A DNA stretch of 64,000 bases, taken from assembly GCA_017507805.1 (NCBI GenBank), contig JAFWAC010000015.1, positions 124,001 through 188,000 of the forward strand. Direction: 5' to 3'. This DNA is from Clostridia bacterium. GTDB taxonomy: Bacteria > Bacillota > Clostridia > Oscillospirales > Acutalibacteraceae. The notes beneath the pieces are model-generated. The model saw only the letters and a program-made list of their open reading frames with translations, did no database searches and was not told the origin of the DNA. Both the position numbers and the translations under genes were made by a program. This document shows positions 23,162-31,032 of this stretch, piece by piece (within the stretch, counting starts at the first letter, position 1; each line of letters starts with the position of its first letter).

Positions 23162-23869
23162 TTATGGTAGCAAACGCTTTGTAGTGCCTTTAAGATATAC
23201 CTGACATTGCCTGAAGCCCTCAGCATAATCAGCTCCGCATTGGAAGCCGCGGTATCTGCAGCAGGTTTTTACCATGTCGGGAAAATCTATATGATCGTGG
23301 TCACGCATCCAAATAATTTGCGATTCGTGACAATTTAGCATTTCTAACTTTTTGTCGATGAATTCGCTCACATCAACATACTCGGTGGGATTGAAGTTGA
23401 CACCTGCAAGCGTATCCATATAATAAAGCGGCACCATGCGGGCGCGTCCTTCAACCTCGGTGCGGTAATTCGGAAGTGTTGCGGTAAAGCAGGCATCGAA
23501 TACAAGCTTTGAAACAGCGGTATGGTCGGGCATATAATCATCGGGTGAATGTGTGATTATAAAATCGGGGTCAACAGATTTTATAACATCTACCACTTTG
23601 TCGCGCGATTCCTTGTTATTGTCGTAAATTTCCAAATCGTCAAACCTTGCGTGCATAATCTCAAAACCGCCAATGGCGGCACTTTTTTCTGCTTCGGCTG
23701 CACGCATAACAGTAAGCTTGTCAGGCTTTATTATTTCGTGACCGAGGTTTCCGCTTGAAAGATGGCAGACAACCACTCTGTCACCGCGGGCTTTGCATTT
23801 TAAAAGTGTCCCTGCACATGCGATTTCCATATCGTCAGGATGGCAGGATATTACCAGAACAGTATACAT
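23162..23869 (-). CDS. PIG-L/LmbE-family N-deacetylase
   Basis: A 235-residue zinc-dependent deacetylase. The first motif HPDDMEIACAGT supplies the His and Asp metal ligands and the second, THSPDDYMPDHTA, the third His. Family members remove acetyl from N-acetylglucosaminyl groups in glycolipids, chito-oligosaccharides or mycothiol/bacillithiol precursors. There is no signal peptide, so it acts in the cytoplasm. It is the first gene of the minus-strand unit with the NagB-like protein and oxidoreductase, and it is divergent from an AraC regulator. An AGGAGG site precedes the ATG. A GlcNAc-containing substrate is likely but inferred. Confidence 0.9.
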   Translation of the reverse strand: MYTVLVISCHPDDMEIACAGTLLKCKARGDRVVVCHLSSGNLGHEIIKPDKLTVMRAAEAEKSAAIGGFEIMHARFDDLEIYDNNKESRDKVVDVIKSVDPDFIITHSPDDYMPDHTAVSKLVFDACFTATLPNYRTEVEGRARMVPLYYMDTLAGVNFNPTEYVDVSEFIDKKLEMLNCHESQIIWMRDHDHIDFPDMVKTCCRYRGFQCGADYAEGFRQCQVYLKGTTKRLLP

Positions 23870-23911
23870 TTATAAAACCTCCTTTTATTTTTAATTATAT
23901 ATAGTTAAGTA

Positions 23912-23940
23912 TTGAAATGGAGTGTAAAATCGGTTATAAT
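23912..23940 (+). promoter_or_regulatory. Promoter of the AraC-type regulator
   Basis: TTGAAA (23912-23917), 17-bp spacer, TATAAT (23935-23940). It excludes translation starts upstream of about 23947. The divergent deacetylase unit has an ATTATA/TATAAT -10 (complement of 23894-23899) with no good -35, as expected for an activated promoter. Confidence 0.8.
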
Positions 23941-23971
23941 ATTTATAAAATCAGTCAAGGTGAGCGCTATT

Positions 23972-24865
23972 ATGAAAGATGATTTTACACGCGTAGGCTT
24001 CGAAAAAAAGTTTAACATTGAAAAGATAATCACCATTTTTTATATGGAGTTTTCCAAGAATTTTTATTATGACGGTGAAAGCCATAATTTTTGGGAAATG
24101 GTGTATATAGATAAGGGTGAGATGATATGCACGGCAGATAAAAATAAATTTGTGCTTAAAAGCGGTGAGATGACCTTTCACAAGCCTAACGAATTTCATA
24201 ATCTTTCGGGCAATAACAGCGTGGCGCCCAATGTCAGTATAATTACCTTTGAATGTAAAAGTCGGGCAATGAGATATATGGAGGGGAAAATTTTTCGCCT
24301 CACCGCAGAGGAAAAAACCTTGCTTTCCATGCTTTTCGCTGAGGGGCTTTCCTGTTTCAAACTTGTGGACGAGAGTAATCCGCTTTTGCAAAAGCTCGAA
24401 ACAATTGAAAACTCGCCTTTTGGAAGCAGCCAGATGACTAAAAATCTGTTGGAAATTTTTCTTATAAAGCTCTGCCGCAACACCGATGTCCTTACCAAAA
24501 AGATGAGGCAAAGCTATGTCATTGACGGCGTGGATATACCTTATGATGTTAAGGAAATTATAGATTTTTTACATAATAATGTATATGAAAAAATAACCGT
24601 GAAGGATATAGCCCGATTTGTCGGCAAAAGCGAAAGTACCGTCAAACAGCTCTTTTCACGCTATCGCGGAGACGGAATAATAAAATATTTTAATTCTTTG
24701 AAAATAAAAGAAGCCAGAAGGCTTATCCGCGAAACCGATTATAATATGACACAGATTTCTGATATGCTTCATTTTGATACACCGCAATATTTCTCAAAAT
24801 GCTTTAAAAGCTTCAATAAAATGACACCCACAGAATACAAGGCATCAATCCTAAAAAAGCTTTAA
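23972..24865 (+). CDS. AraC-family transcriptional regulator with N-terminal cupin
   Basis: A 297-residue regulator. The N-terminal half is a cupin-type sugar-sensing domain (FWEMVYIDKGEMICTADK, GEMTFHKPNEFHNLS). The C-terminal 100 residues hold the two AraC helix-turn-helix units (ITVKDIARFVGKSESTVKQLF and MTQISDMLHFDTPQYFSKCF, then MTPTEYK). The ATG at 23972 has an AAGGTGAG site and lies downstream of the promoter. It is divergent from the amino-sugar unit and followed after 13 bp by an SGNH esterase gene, so it probably controls both. Confidence 0.93.
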   Translation: MKDDFTRVGFEKKFNIEKIITIFYMEFSKNFYYDGESHNFWEMVYIDKGEMICTADKNKFVLKSGEMTFHKPNEFHNLSGNNSVAPNVSIITFECKSRAMRYMEGKIFRLTAEEKTLLSMLFAEGLSCFKLVDESNPLLQKLETIENSPFGSSQMTKNLLEIFLIKLCRNTDVLTKKMRQSYVIDGVDIPYDVKEIIDFLHNNVYEKITVKDIARFVGKSESTVKQLFSRYRGDGIIKYFNSLKIKEARRLIRETDYNMTQISDMLHFDTPQYFSKCFKSFNKMTPTEYKASILKKL

Positions 24866-24878
24866 CGGGAGTGACATA

Positions 24879-25874
24879 ATGGAATATACTATGTTTGACA
24901 AGCCCATAAGGGTTTACGGAATTTATAATTTTGATAAAACACATAAAAATCAACGCCTTACACCTGAGCTTAGAAAAGAGCTTGATCTTGAATATTTGGG
25001 CAGACGCACTCCGGGGGCAAGAATTGCTTTTCGCACAAATTCAGAAAAGGTCAGGATAACTGTAAGGCTTGCTTCGCTTTCACCTGATATTGGCATCTCA
25101 ATATATGGTTGCCAATCGGCAAAGGTATATGTAGGGAAAGGGAATAAGGCTTGTTATAGGTTGCTCATTTCACCGAAAAGCTATACCGAAAAAGAATTTT
25201 CGGGCAGCTTTACAAAGTGTGGCGAATTGGAGGACATTATGATTTTTCTGCCGCGAAACGAGCCGATAGAAAATGTGATAATCGAGCTTCAGGACGGCGC
25301 GCAAATTTTACCGCCCACACCCTATAAATATGAAAAACCAATTTTGTTTTTCGGCTCCTCTATTACCGAGGGCGGCTGTTGCACCACAGTTACAAATGCT
25401 TATACCGCGCTGTTGTCACAGTGGCTTGATTGCGATTATTATAATTATGGCTTTTCGGGTAGCTGCAGAGGTCAGTTACAGCTTGCCGAGCTTTTTTCAG
25501 ATATGGATATAAGCGCATTTGTTTTGGATTATGACCACAACGCACCCACAGCGGATTTTTTAGAAAAAACGCACCGCCCCTTTTTTGAGCTTGTTCGTGA
25601 AAGAAAACCGAATTTACCCATTTTAATGCTGACAGCACCGAATTATGAGTATATGTCTGAGGCAGATAAAAGGCGTGAGATAATCAGGAACACCTATGAA
25701 ACTGCTTTGGCAAAGGGTGACAAAAATGTCTATTTTTTAGACGGTAAGGATTTGTTCGGTGAAGAAAACCGCGAATGCTGTACTGTTGATAGAATTCATC
25801 CCAATGATTTAGGCTTTTACCGAATGGCTAAGAAAATTTATCCTACCTTAAAGCAGATATTGGAAAAAGAATAA
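24879..25874 (+). CDS. SGNH/GDSL-family hydrolase, putative carbohydrate esterase
   Basis: A 331-residue protein. An N-terminal beta-sandwich (about residues 1-145, ARIAFRTNSEKVRITVRLAS) precedes an SGNH hydrolase domain with block I GSSIT (nucleophile Ser near residue 160), block II GFSGSCRGQ, block III DYDHNAP and block V DRIHPND (Asp and His). The layout resembles SsfX3-like acyl esterases that deacetylate sugars. There is no signal peptide. It is co-transcribed with the AraC regulator, and with the deacetylase cluster opposite this suggests removal of O- and N-acetyl groups from an imported glycan. A GGGAGTG site precedes the ATG. Confidence 0.87.
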   Translation: MEYTMFDKPIRVYGIYNFDKTHKNQRLTPELRKELDLEYLGRRTPGARIAFRTNSEKVRITVRLASLSPDIGISIYGCQSAKVYVGKGNKACYRLLISPKSYTEKEFSGSFTKCGELEDIMIFLPRNEPIENVIIELQDGAQILPPTPYKYEKPILFFGSSITEGGCCTTVTNAYTALLSQWLDCDYYNYGFSGSCRGQLQLAELFSDMDISAFVLDYDHNAPTADFLEKTHRPFFELVRERKPNLPILMLTAPNYEYMSEADKRREIIRNTYETALAKGDKNVYFLDGKDLFGEENRECCTVDRIHPNDLGFYRMAKKIYPTLKQILEKE

Positions 25875-25895
25875 GAAAAACAGCTTTTTATGATT

Positions 25896-25933
25896 AGCAC
25901 CCATAGCTTTTTTATGCTTTGGGTGACTTTTTT
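25896..25933 (+). terminator. Terminator after the SGNH esterase gene
   Basis: Stem CACCCATAGC (25898-25907) with GCTTTGGGTG (25916-25925, imperfect), followed by TTTTTT at 25928-25933. Confidence 0.75.
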
Positions 25934-25965
25934 AATGAAATGTTGAATAAAATGCGTTTTTAATG

Positions 25966-25994
25966 TTGCGAACAGGGAAAAAATATGGTATTAT
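25966..25994 (+). promoter_or_regulatory. Promoter of the murI operon
   Basis: TTGCGA (25966-25971), 17-bp spacer, extended -10 TGGTATTAT with TATTAT at 25989-25994. Confidence 0.75.
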
Positions 25995-26046
25995 ATATTG
26001 AATATATTTTAGTGTATTAGATTTTGGCTTGTGAGGAGTTGTCCCA

Positions 26047-26865
26047 ATGGCAGACAGACGCGCAATCGGTGTTTTTGATTCGGGGCTTGGCGGTCTTACG
26101 GTTGTTAAGGAGCTTGCTAAAGCTCTGCCTAATGAGGATATTATATATTTTGGCGATACCGGCAGAGTGCCTTACGGTACGCGCAGTCGCGATACCATAA
26201 GAAAATATGCCGCCGAGGACGAGGCATTTCTTTTGAGCAAGGATGTAAAGCTTATAATTGCGGCTTGCGGAACAGTATCTTCTGTCGCGGCAGATACTGC
26301 TGAGAATTTACCTGTTCCTTTTTTCGAGGTTGTAACACCGGCCGCCCGTGAGGCTGTAAGTCTCACAAAAAACGGTAAAATAGGTGTTATAGGAACTGCG
26401 GCAACCATTAAAAGCGCCCGTCACGAAAAGAATATCAAGGCTTTAATGCCCGAAGCACAGGTCACTGCAACAAGCTGTACTATGTTTGTGCCGCTTGTTG
26501 AGGAGGGATGGCATAACAGCGAGGACATTATTGTCCTGGAAACGGTTAAACGCTACCTTTCGGATATTGTAAAATCAGGGTGTGACACCCTGATTTTGGG
26601 ATGCACCCATTATCCGGTGCTAAGCGATGCAATTCAAAAGGTAGTCGGTCGGGATGTAAGGCTTGTTAATGCAGGAACTGCAACGGCTGAGGCGGTAAAA
26701 GAATATCTTAATAAAAACGGTATAGCTACCGATAAGAAGGATAACGGTGTTTACCGATTTTTTGTGAGCGATAAGCCCGAATCTTTTCGGAATATTGCTT
26801 CATCGCTTCTTGGGGAGACGGTTGACGAGGATATGGTTGAGCAGGTGAGCTTGAACGATTTATGA
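26047..26865 (+). CDS. murI: Glutamate racemase
   Basis: Makes D-glutamate for peptidoglycan. The 272-residue protein has both catalytic cysteines in context, AACGTVSS and LGCTHYP, and the N-terminal signature GVFDSGLGGLTVVKEL with YFGDTGRVPYG. Length is typical. GAGGAG precedes the ATG. It overlaps the next gene by four bases (ATGA), so the operon continues through DUF1934 and argS. Confidence 0.97.
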   Translation: MADRRAIGVFDSGLGGLTVVKELAKALPNEDIIYFGDTGRVPYGTRSRDTIRKYAAEDEAFLLSKDVKLIIAACGTVSSVAADTAENLPVPFFEVVTPAAREAVSLTKNGKIGVIGTAATIKSARHEKNIKALMPEAQVTATSCTMFVPLVEEGWHNSEDIIVLETVKRYLSDIVKSGCDTLILGCTHYPVLSDAIQKVVGRDVRLVNAGTATAEAVKEYLNKNGIATDKKDNGVYRFFVSDKPESFRNIASSLLGETVDEDMVEQVSLNDL

Positions 26866-27311
26866 TTAAGGATGTTTTAATTGAAATAAAAGGCACTCAG
26901 GGTATTGACGGTGATTTTGATACCATTGAATTTGTTACTGACGGCAGATTTGGTATTAAAAACGGAAGGTATTATATAACATACGATGAGGGTGCGATGT
27001 TTGACACGGGCGACAAGGTTAAAACCGCAATTTATATTAAGTCAGAGGATTCGGTTGTTCTGCAACGGACGGGAACGGTAACGAGCAGGATGCTGGTTGA
27101 AAAAGGAAAAAGGAATTCCTGCTTTTATAACACACCCGTTGGTGAAATGGTAATAGGTATTTTCGGTGAAAGCATAGAAAATAACCTGAACGATTTTGGC
27201 GGAGAAATAAAATTAAAATATACAATAGATTCCGATTTGCGCCTTATCAGCCGCAATGAGGTTAATATTAATATCAGAGAGGTAGAAAAGGATGTCAATA
27301 CTTGTAGCTAA
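26862..27311 (+). CDS. DUF1934 family protein (YwiB-like)
   Basis: A 149-residue calycin-like beta-barrel protein of the DUF1934 family, with the family pattern VLIEIKGTQ, TDGRFGIKNGRYYITYDEG and a C-terminal strand LKYTIDSDLRLISRNEVNINI. Its biochemical role is unknown. It lies between murI and argS, overlapping each by 4 and 20 bases. B. subtilis ywiB, of the same family, is also next to argS, which supports the assignment. Confidence 0.9.
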   Translation: MIKDVLIEIKGTQGIDGDFDTIEFVTDGRFGIKNGRYYITYDEGAMFDTGDKVKTAIYIKSEDSVVLQRTGTVTSRMLVEKGKRNSCFYNTPVGEMVIGIFGESIENNLNDFGGEIKLKYTIDSDLRLISRNEVNINIREVEKDVNTCS

Positions 27312-28983
27312 AGCAAAGGAACAGATAAAGGAAGCGGTTATCAATGCTGCAAATAAAGCAATGAAGTGGGGCGCGCTTGAGCAGTGCGAGCTTACGGAAT
27401 TTGCCGTTGAAGTACCTGCAAACCGCGACCATGGCGATTATGCAGTGAATGCGGCGATGGTTTGGTCAAAGCTTTTCAGAAAAGCGCCCCGCCAAATCGC
27501 GGAAACTCTTTTGAGCAACCTTGATTTTTCGGATAACTATATAAAATCCTGCGAAATTGCCGGACCGGGATTTATGAATTTCGTTTTAAGCGATGATTAT
27601 TATGCTGATATTGTTGCCGATGTTATTAACCGTGGTGAGGATTACGGTAAGAGTAATTACGGCGAAAACAAGCGTGTTTTGGTGGAGTTTGTTTCGGCAA
27701 ATCCGACAGGACCTATGCATATAGGTAATGCCAGGGGAGGAGCCTTGGGCGATTGTCTGGCGGCAGTGCTTTCTGCGGCAGGCTTTTATACCGAGAGAGA
27801 GTTTTATATAAACGATGCAGGTAACCAAATTAATAAATTTGCGCTGTCCTTGGATTTGCGATATTTGCAGCTTTATAAGGACGGTATCGAAATGCCGGAG
27901 GATTCTTACCACGGAGAGGATATTGTTGCACACGCAAAGGCATTTGCCGAAATTTACGGCGATTCTTTTGTGAACGATACCGAGGAAGCTCGCAGAAAAG
28001 CTCTTGTGGAGTTTGCACTTCCCAAGAATATTAAGGGACTTGAGGTTGATTTGGGTAAATACCGCATTTCCTATGATACCTGGTTCAAGGAAAGCTCCTT
28101 GCACAAAAATGGTGAAACCGCAAGAATTATTGAGCTGTTAAAGCAAAGCGGATATACCTATATTCAGGATGAGGCTCTTTGGTTCAAGGCTACAGATTTC
28201 GGATGTGATAAGGATTTCGTATTGGTTCGTGCCAACGGTGTTCCGACCTATGTTGTGCCGGATATAGCTTATCATTACAATAAGCTTGTAACCCGTGGTT
28301 TTGACAAGGCAATCGATATTCTCGGTGCTGACCATCACGGTTATGTTCCGCGTTTGAAGGCGGCGCTTACAGCTCTTGGTGTTGATGCTTCAAGACTTGA
28401 TGTCGTTTTAATGCAAATGGTACGCCTTGTAAGAGACGGTGAGGTCATAAAGGCATCAAAGCGTTCGGGCAAGGCAATCACACTCGTCACCTTGCTTGAT
28501 GAGGTACCGATTGATGCCGCAAGATTTTTCTTTAATTTGAGAGAGCCCAACAGCCATTTTGATTTTGACCTTGATTTGGCTGTTAATGAATCAAACAGCA
28601 ACCCTGTATACTATGTTCAGTATGCCTATGCCCGTATCTGCAGTATTATAAGAAATTTGGCTGCGGAGGGAGTTGGCTTAGATCCCGTTCCTTCAAAGGA
28701 TGCGTTGTTAAAGCTTACTGCTCCTGAGGAAAGAGAGCTTATTATCCATCTTGCGGCTCTTACTGATGAAATTGTACTGTCTGCTAAAGCATACGACCCT
28801 GCGCGTATAACCCACTATGTTCAGGAGGTGGCAACGAAATTCCACAAATTTTATGCCGCCTGCCGTGTCAAGGGCGAGTACGAAACACTTGTAAAGGCGA
28901 GACTCTCCCTTTGCTCTGCCACTGCCACGGTTATAAAAAATGTACTGACTCTTATGAAAATTGATGCACCCGAAAAGATGTAA
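27292..28983 (+). CDS. argS: Arginyl-tRNA synthetase
   Basis: Charges tRNA-Arg. The 563-residue class I enzyme has an N-terminal Arg-tRNA additional domain, the HIGH motif as PMHIGNARGG after SANPTG, the KMSKS-like KASKRSG, and a C-terminal anticodon-binding DALR domain. The ATG at 27292 lies inside the 3' end of the DUF1934 gene and has a GAGAGG site, so it is translationally coupled. No T-box precedes it. pncB follows after 14 bp. Confidence 0.97.
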   Translation: MSILVAKAKEQIKEAVINAANKAMKWGALEQCELTEFAVEVPANRDHGDYAVNAAMVWSKLFRKAPRQIAETLLSNLDFSDNYIKSCEIAGPGFMNFVLSDDYYADIVADVINRGEDYGKSNYGENKRVLVEFVSANPTGPMHIGNARGGALGDCLAAVLSAAGFYTEREFYINDAGNQINKFALSLDLRYLQLYKDGIEMPEDSYHGEDIVAHAKAFAEIYGDSFVNDTEEARRKALVEFALPKNIKGLEVDLGKYRISYDTWFKESSLHKNGETARIIELLKQSGYTYIQDEALWFKATDFGCDKDFVLVRANGVPTYVVPDIAYHYNKLVTRGFDKAIDILGADHHGYVPRLKAALTALGVDASRLDVVLMQMVRLVRDGEVIKASKRSGKAITLVTLLDEVPIDAARFFFNLREPNSHFDFDLDLAVNESNSNPVYYVQYAYARICSIIRNLAAEGVGLDPVPSKDALLKLTAPEERELIIHLAALTDEIVLSAKAYDPARITHYVQEVATKFHKFYAACRVKGEYETLVKARLSLCSATATVIKNVLTLMKIDAPEKM

Positions 28984-28997
28984 AAGAGGTATTCAAT

Positions 28998-30449
28998 ATG
29001 CAAGATAAAAAGCTTAATCTTACTATGATAATGGATTTGTATGAGCTTACTATGTCTAACGGTATCTTTAACAGCGAAATGCGTGATACCGTGGGATATT
29101 TCGATATGTTTTTCAGACGCGTCCCCGACAAAGGCGGATATGCTATTATGGCAGGTCTTGAACAGCTTATTGAGTATATGAACAAGCTTGAATTTACAGA
29201 AGCGGATATAGAATATCTTAAAAGTCTTTCGCTTTTCTGTGATGATTTCATTGATTATCTGCGTGATTTTAAGTTTTGCTGTGATGTGTGGGCTGTGCCT
29301 GAAGGAACGGTTATCTTTCCGCACGAGCCGATAGTTACCGTAAGAGGCCCGATTATTCAGGCGCTTATGGTTGAAACAATGTTGCTTTTAACCGTTAATC
29401 ATCAGTCGCTCATTGCAACCAAGGCAAACCGTATAGTAAGGGCGGCTGCAGGCAGACCTGTTATGGAATTCGGCGCGCGCCGTGCTCATGGCTACGGTGC
29501 CGCATATTACGGCGCAAGAGCCGCAATAATCGGCGGCTGCACAGGAACCTCTTGCTTGCTTACCGCCAAAGATTTCGGTGTCAAAGCATCGGGCACAATG
29601 GCGCACAGTTGGGTACAGCTTTTTGACGATGAATACACTGCCTTTAAAACCTATGCAGAAAAGTATCCTGATAGCTGTATGCTTCTGGTAGATACCTATA
29701 ATGTTTTGAAATCCGGCATTCCTAATGCAATTAAGGTGTTTGACGAGGTATTAAAGCCGTTAGGCAAAAGACCGTTAGGCATCAGAATTGATAGCGGTGA
29801 TATTACATATATTACCAAAAAAGCAAGGAAAATGCTTGATGATGCCGGTTACAGTGACTGTAAAATTTGCATTTCGAATTCCTTGGATGAATATCTTATC
29901 CGAGATATGATTTTTCAGGGTGCCTGTGCTGATAGCTACGGCGTGGGAGAAAGACTGATTACTGCTTCAAGCGAAGCCGTTTTCGGCGGAGTTTATAAGC
30001 TTTCGGCTGTGGAAAAGAAGGGCGAGGTTATTCCTAAAATTAAGATAAGCGAAAATGCCGCCAAAATCACACTTCCGGGTGTTAAAATCCCTTGGAGACT
30101 TTATGACCGCGAAACCGGAAAGGCAATTGCCGATGTTATAACCTTGGGACACGAAAAGATTGACAGCAGTGAGCCTTATGAGATTTTTGATCCCAACCAC
30201 ACCTGGAAACGCAAGATAGCGACCAATTTTGTTGCCAAAAAGCTTCAGGTTAAAATATTTGAAAAAGGAAAACAAATATACGAATCTCCTGCTGTTAAGG
30301 ATATTGCTAAGTATTGCGCCGAGCAGGTTGACTCGCTCTGGGATGAGGTAACCCGTTTCGAAAATCCGCATACCTATTATGTTGATTTGTCGGAGGAATT
30401 ATGGAGCTTGAGAAACAGTCTTTTAAACAAGCTCAGAATTAAGGAGTAA
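28998..30449 (+). CDS. pncB: Nicotinate phosphoribosyltransferase
   Basis: Converts nicotinate and PRPP to nicotinate mononucleotide in NAD salvage. The 483-residue protein shows the family start LTMIMDLYELTMSNGIF, the FGARRAHG motif, GTMAHSWVQ and a C-terminal zinc-free extension typical of the long Gram-positive form. An AGAGGT site precedes the ATG. It follows argS by 14 bp and precedes a lipoprotein gene by three bases, so it is in the same transcript. Confidence 0.96.
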   Translation: MQDKKLNLTMIMDLYELTMSNGIFNSEMRDTVGYFDMFFRRVPDKGGYAIMAGLEQLIEYMNKLEFTEADIEYLKSLSLFCDDFIDYLRDFKFCCDVWAVPEGTVIFPHEPIVTVRGPIIQALMVETMLLLTVNHQSLIATKANRIVRAAAGRPVMEFGARRAHGYGAAYYGARAAIIGGCTGTSCLLTAKDFGVKASGTMAHSWVQLFDDEYTAFKTYAEKYPDSCMLLVDTYNVLKSGIPNAIKVFDEVLKPLGKRPLGIRIDSGDITYITKKARKMLDDAGYSDCKICISNSLDEYLIRDMIFQGACADSYGVGERLITASSEAVFGGVYKLSAVEKKGEVIPKIKISENAAKITLPGVKIPWRLYDRETGKAIADVITLGHEKIDSSEPYEIFDPNHTWKRKIATNFVAKKLQVKIFEKGKQIYESPAVKDIAKYCAEQVDSLWDEVTRFENPHTYYVDLSEELWSLRNSLLNKLRIKE

Positions 30450-30452
30450 AAA

Positions 30453-31022
30453 ATGAAAAAAGTATTAGCTTTGTTGTTGACAACCCTTCTTGCTTTGACC
30501 TTTACCGCCTGCAAGGGCGATAAAAATACATCCTCGGGCGATACTGTGGATTTGGAATATTTTTCAAAGCTTGGTCAAATTCCGGAATGTGAATACAGCT
30601 TAGGGGAGAGTGTTACAAAAATCAAGGACGAGCTTTCAGCCAAGCTTGAGAGCCAAGATGAAAATTCCGATTTCTATTATGAGGTTACAGAGGGTGAGAA
30701 TAATACCCTTATCGATAACGGTGCTTTTATGTATTATTATCAGAATGAAAAGGAGGAAAACGGAATTTCTTTCATCGCAAGCTATTCCGAGGCTTACGGA
30801 TTTGCTGTTGGTGATATAATCATTGAGGTTGAAAAGGCAATTGAAAGCATCAACTATAAAAAGACCGAGCTGACCGAGAAAAACACTTTCTTTATGTATG
30901 GTGCTTCAGAGGGGACGGCTATCATTTGCGAGTTTGAAGAAAATAATATTATGTTTGTGTTTGTTGATAACGCTCTTTGTGCGACAGCAATTTATAATAA
31001 TAACGATTGGGATTTGGACTAA
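30453..31022 (+). CDS. Predicted lipoprotein of unknown function
   Basis: A 189-residue protein with a lipoprotein signal (MKKVLALLLTTLLALTFTAC, Cys20) and an acidic mature domain. The mature part has no motif I recognise; its alternating pattern (GISFIASYSEAYGFAVGDI) suggests an alpha-beta fold. It would be anchored on the outer face of the membrane. A TAAGGAG site precedes the ATG. It lies between pncB and lon with gaps of 3 and 10 bp, an unexpected position for a surface protein among housekeeping genes. Confidence 0.8.
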   Translation: MKKVLALLLTTLLALTFTACKGDKNTSSGDTVDLEYFSKLGQIPECEYSLGESVTKIKDELSAKLESQDENSDFYYEVTEGENNTLIDNGAFMYYYQNEKEENGISFIASYSEAYGFAVGDIIIEVEKAIESINYKKTELTEKNTFFMYGASEGTAIICEFEENNIMFVFVDNALCATAIYNNNDWDLD

Positions 31023-31032
31023 GGAGTAAGCA

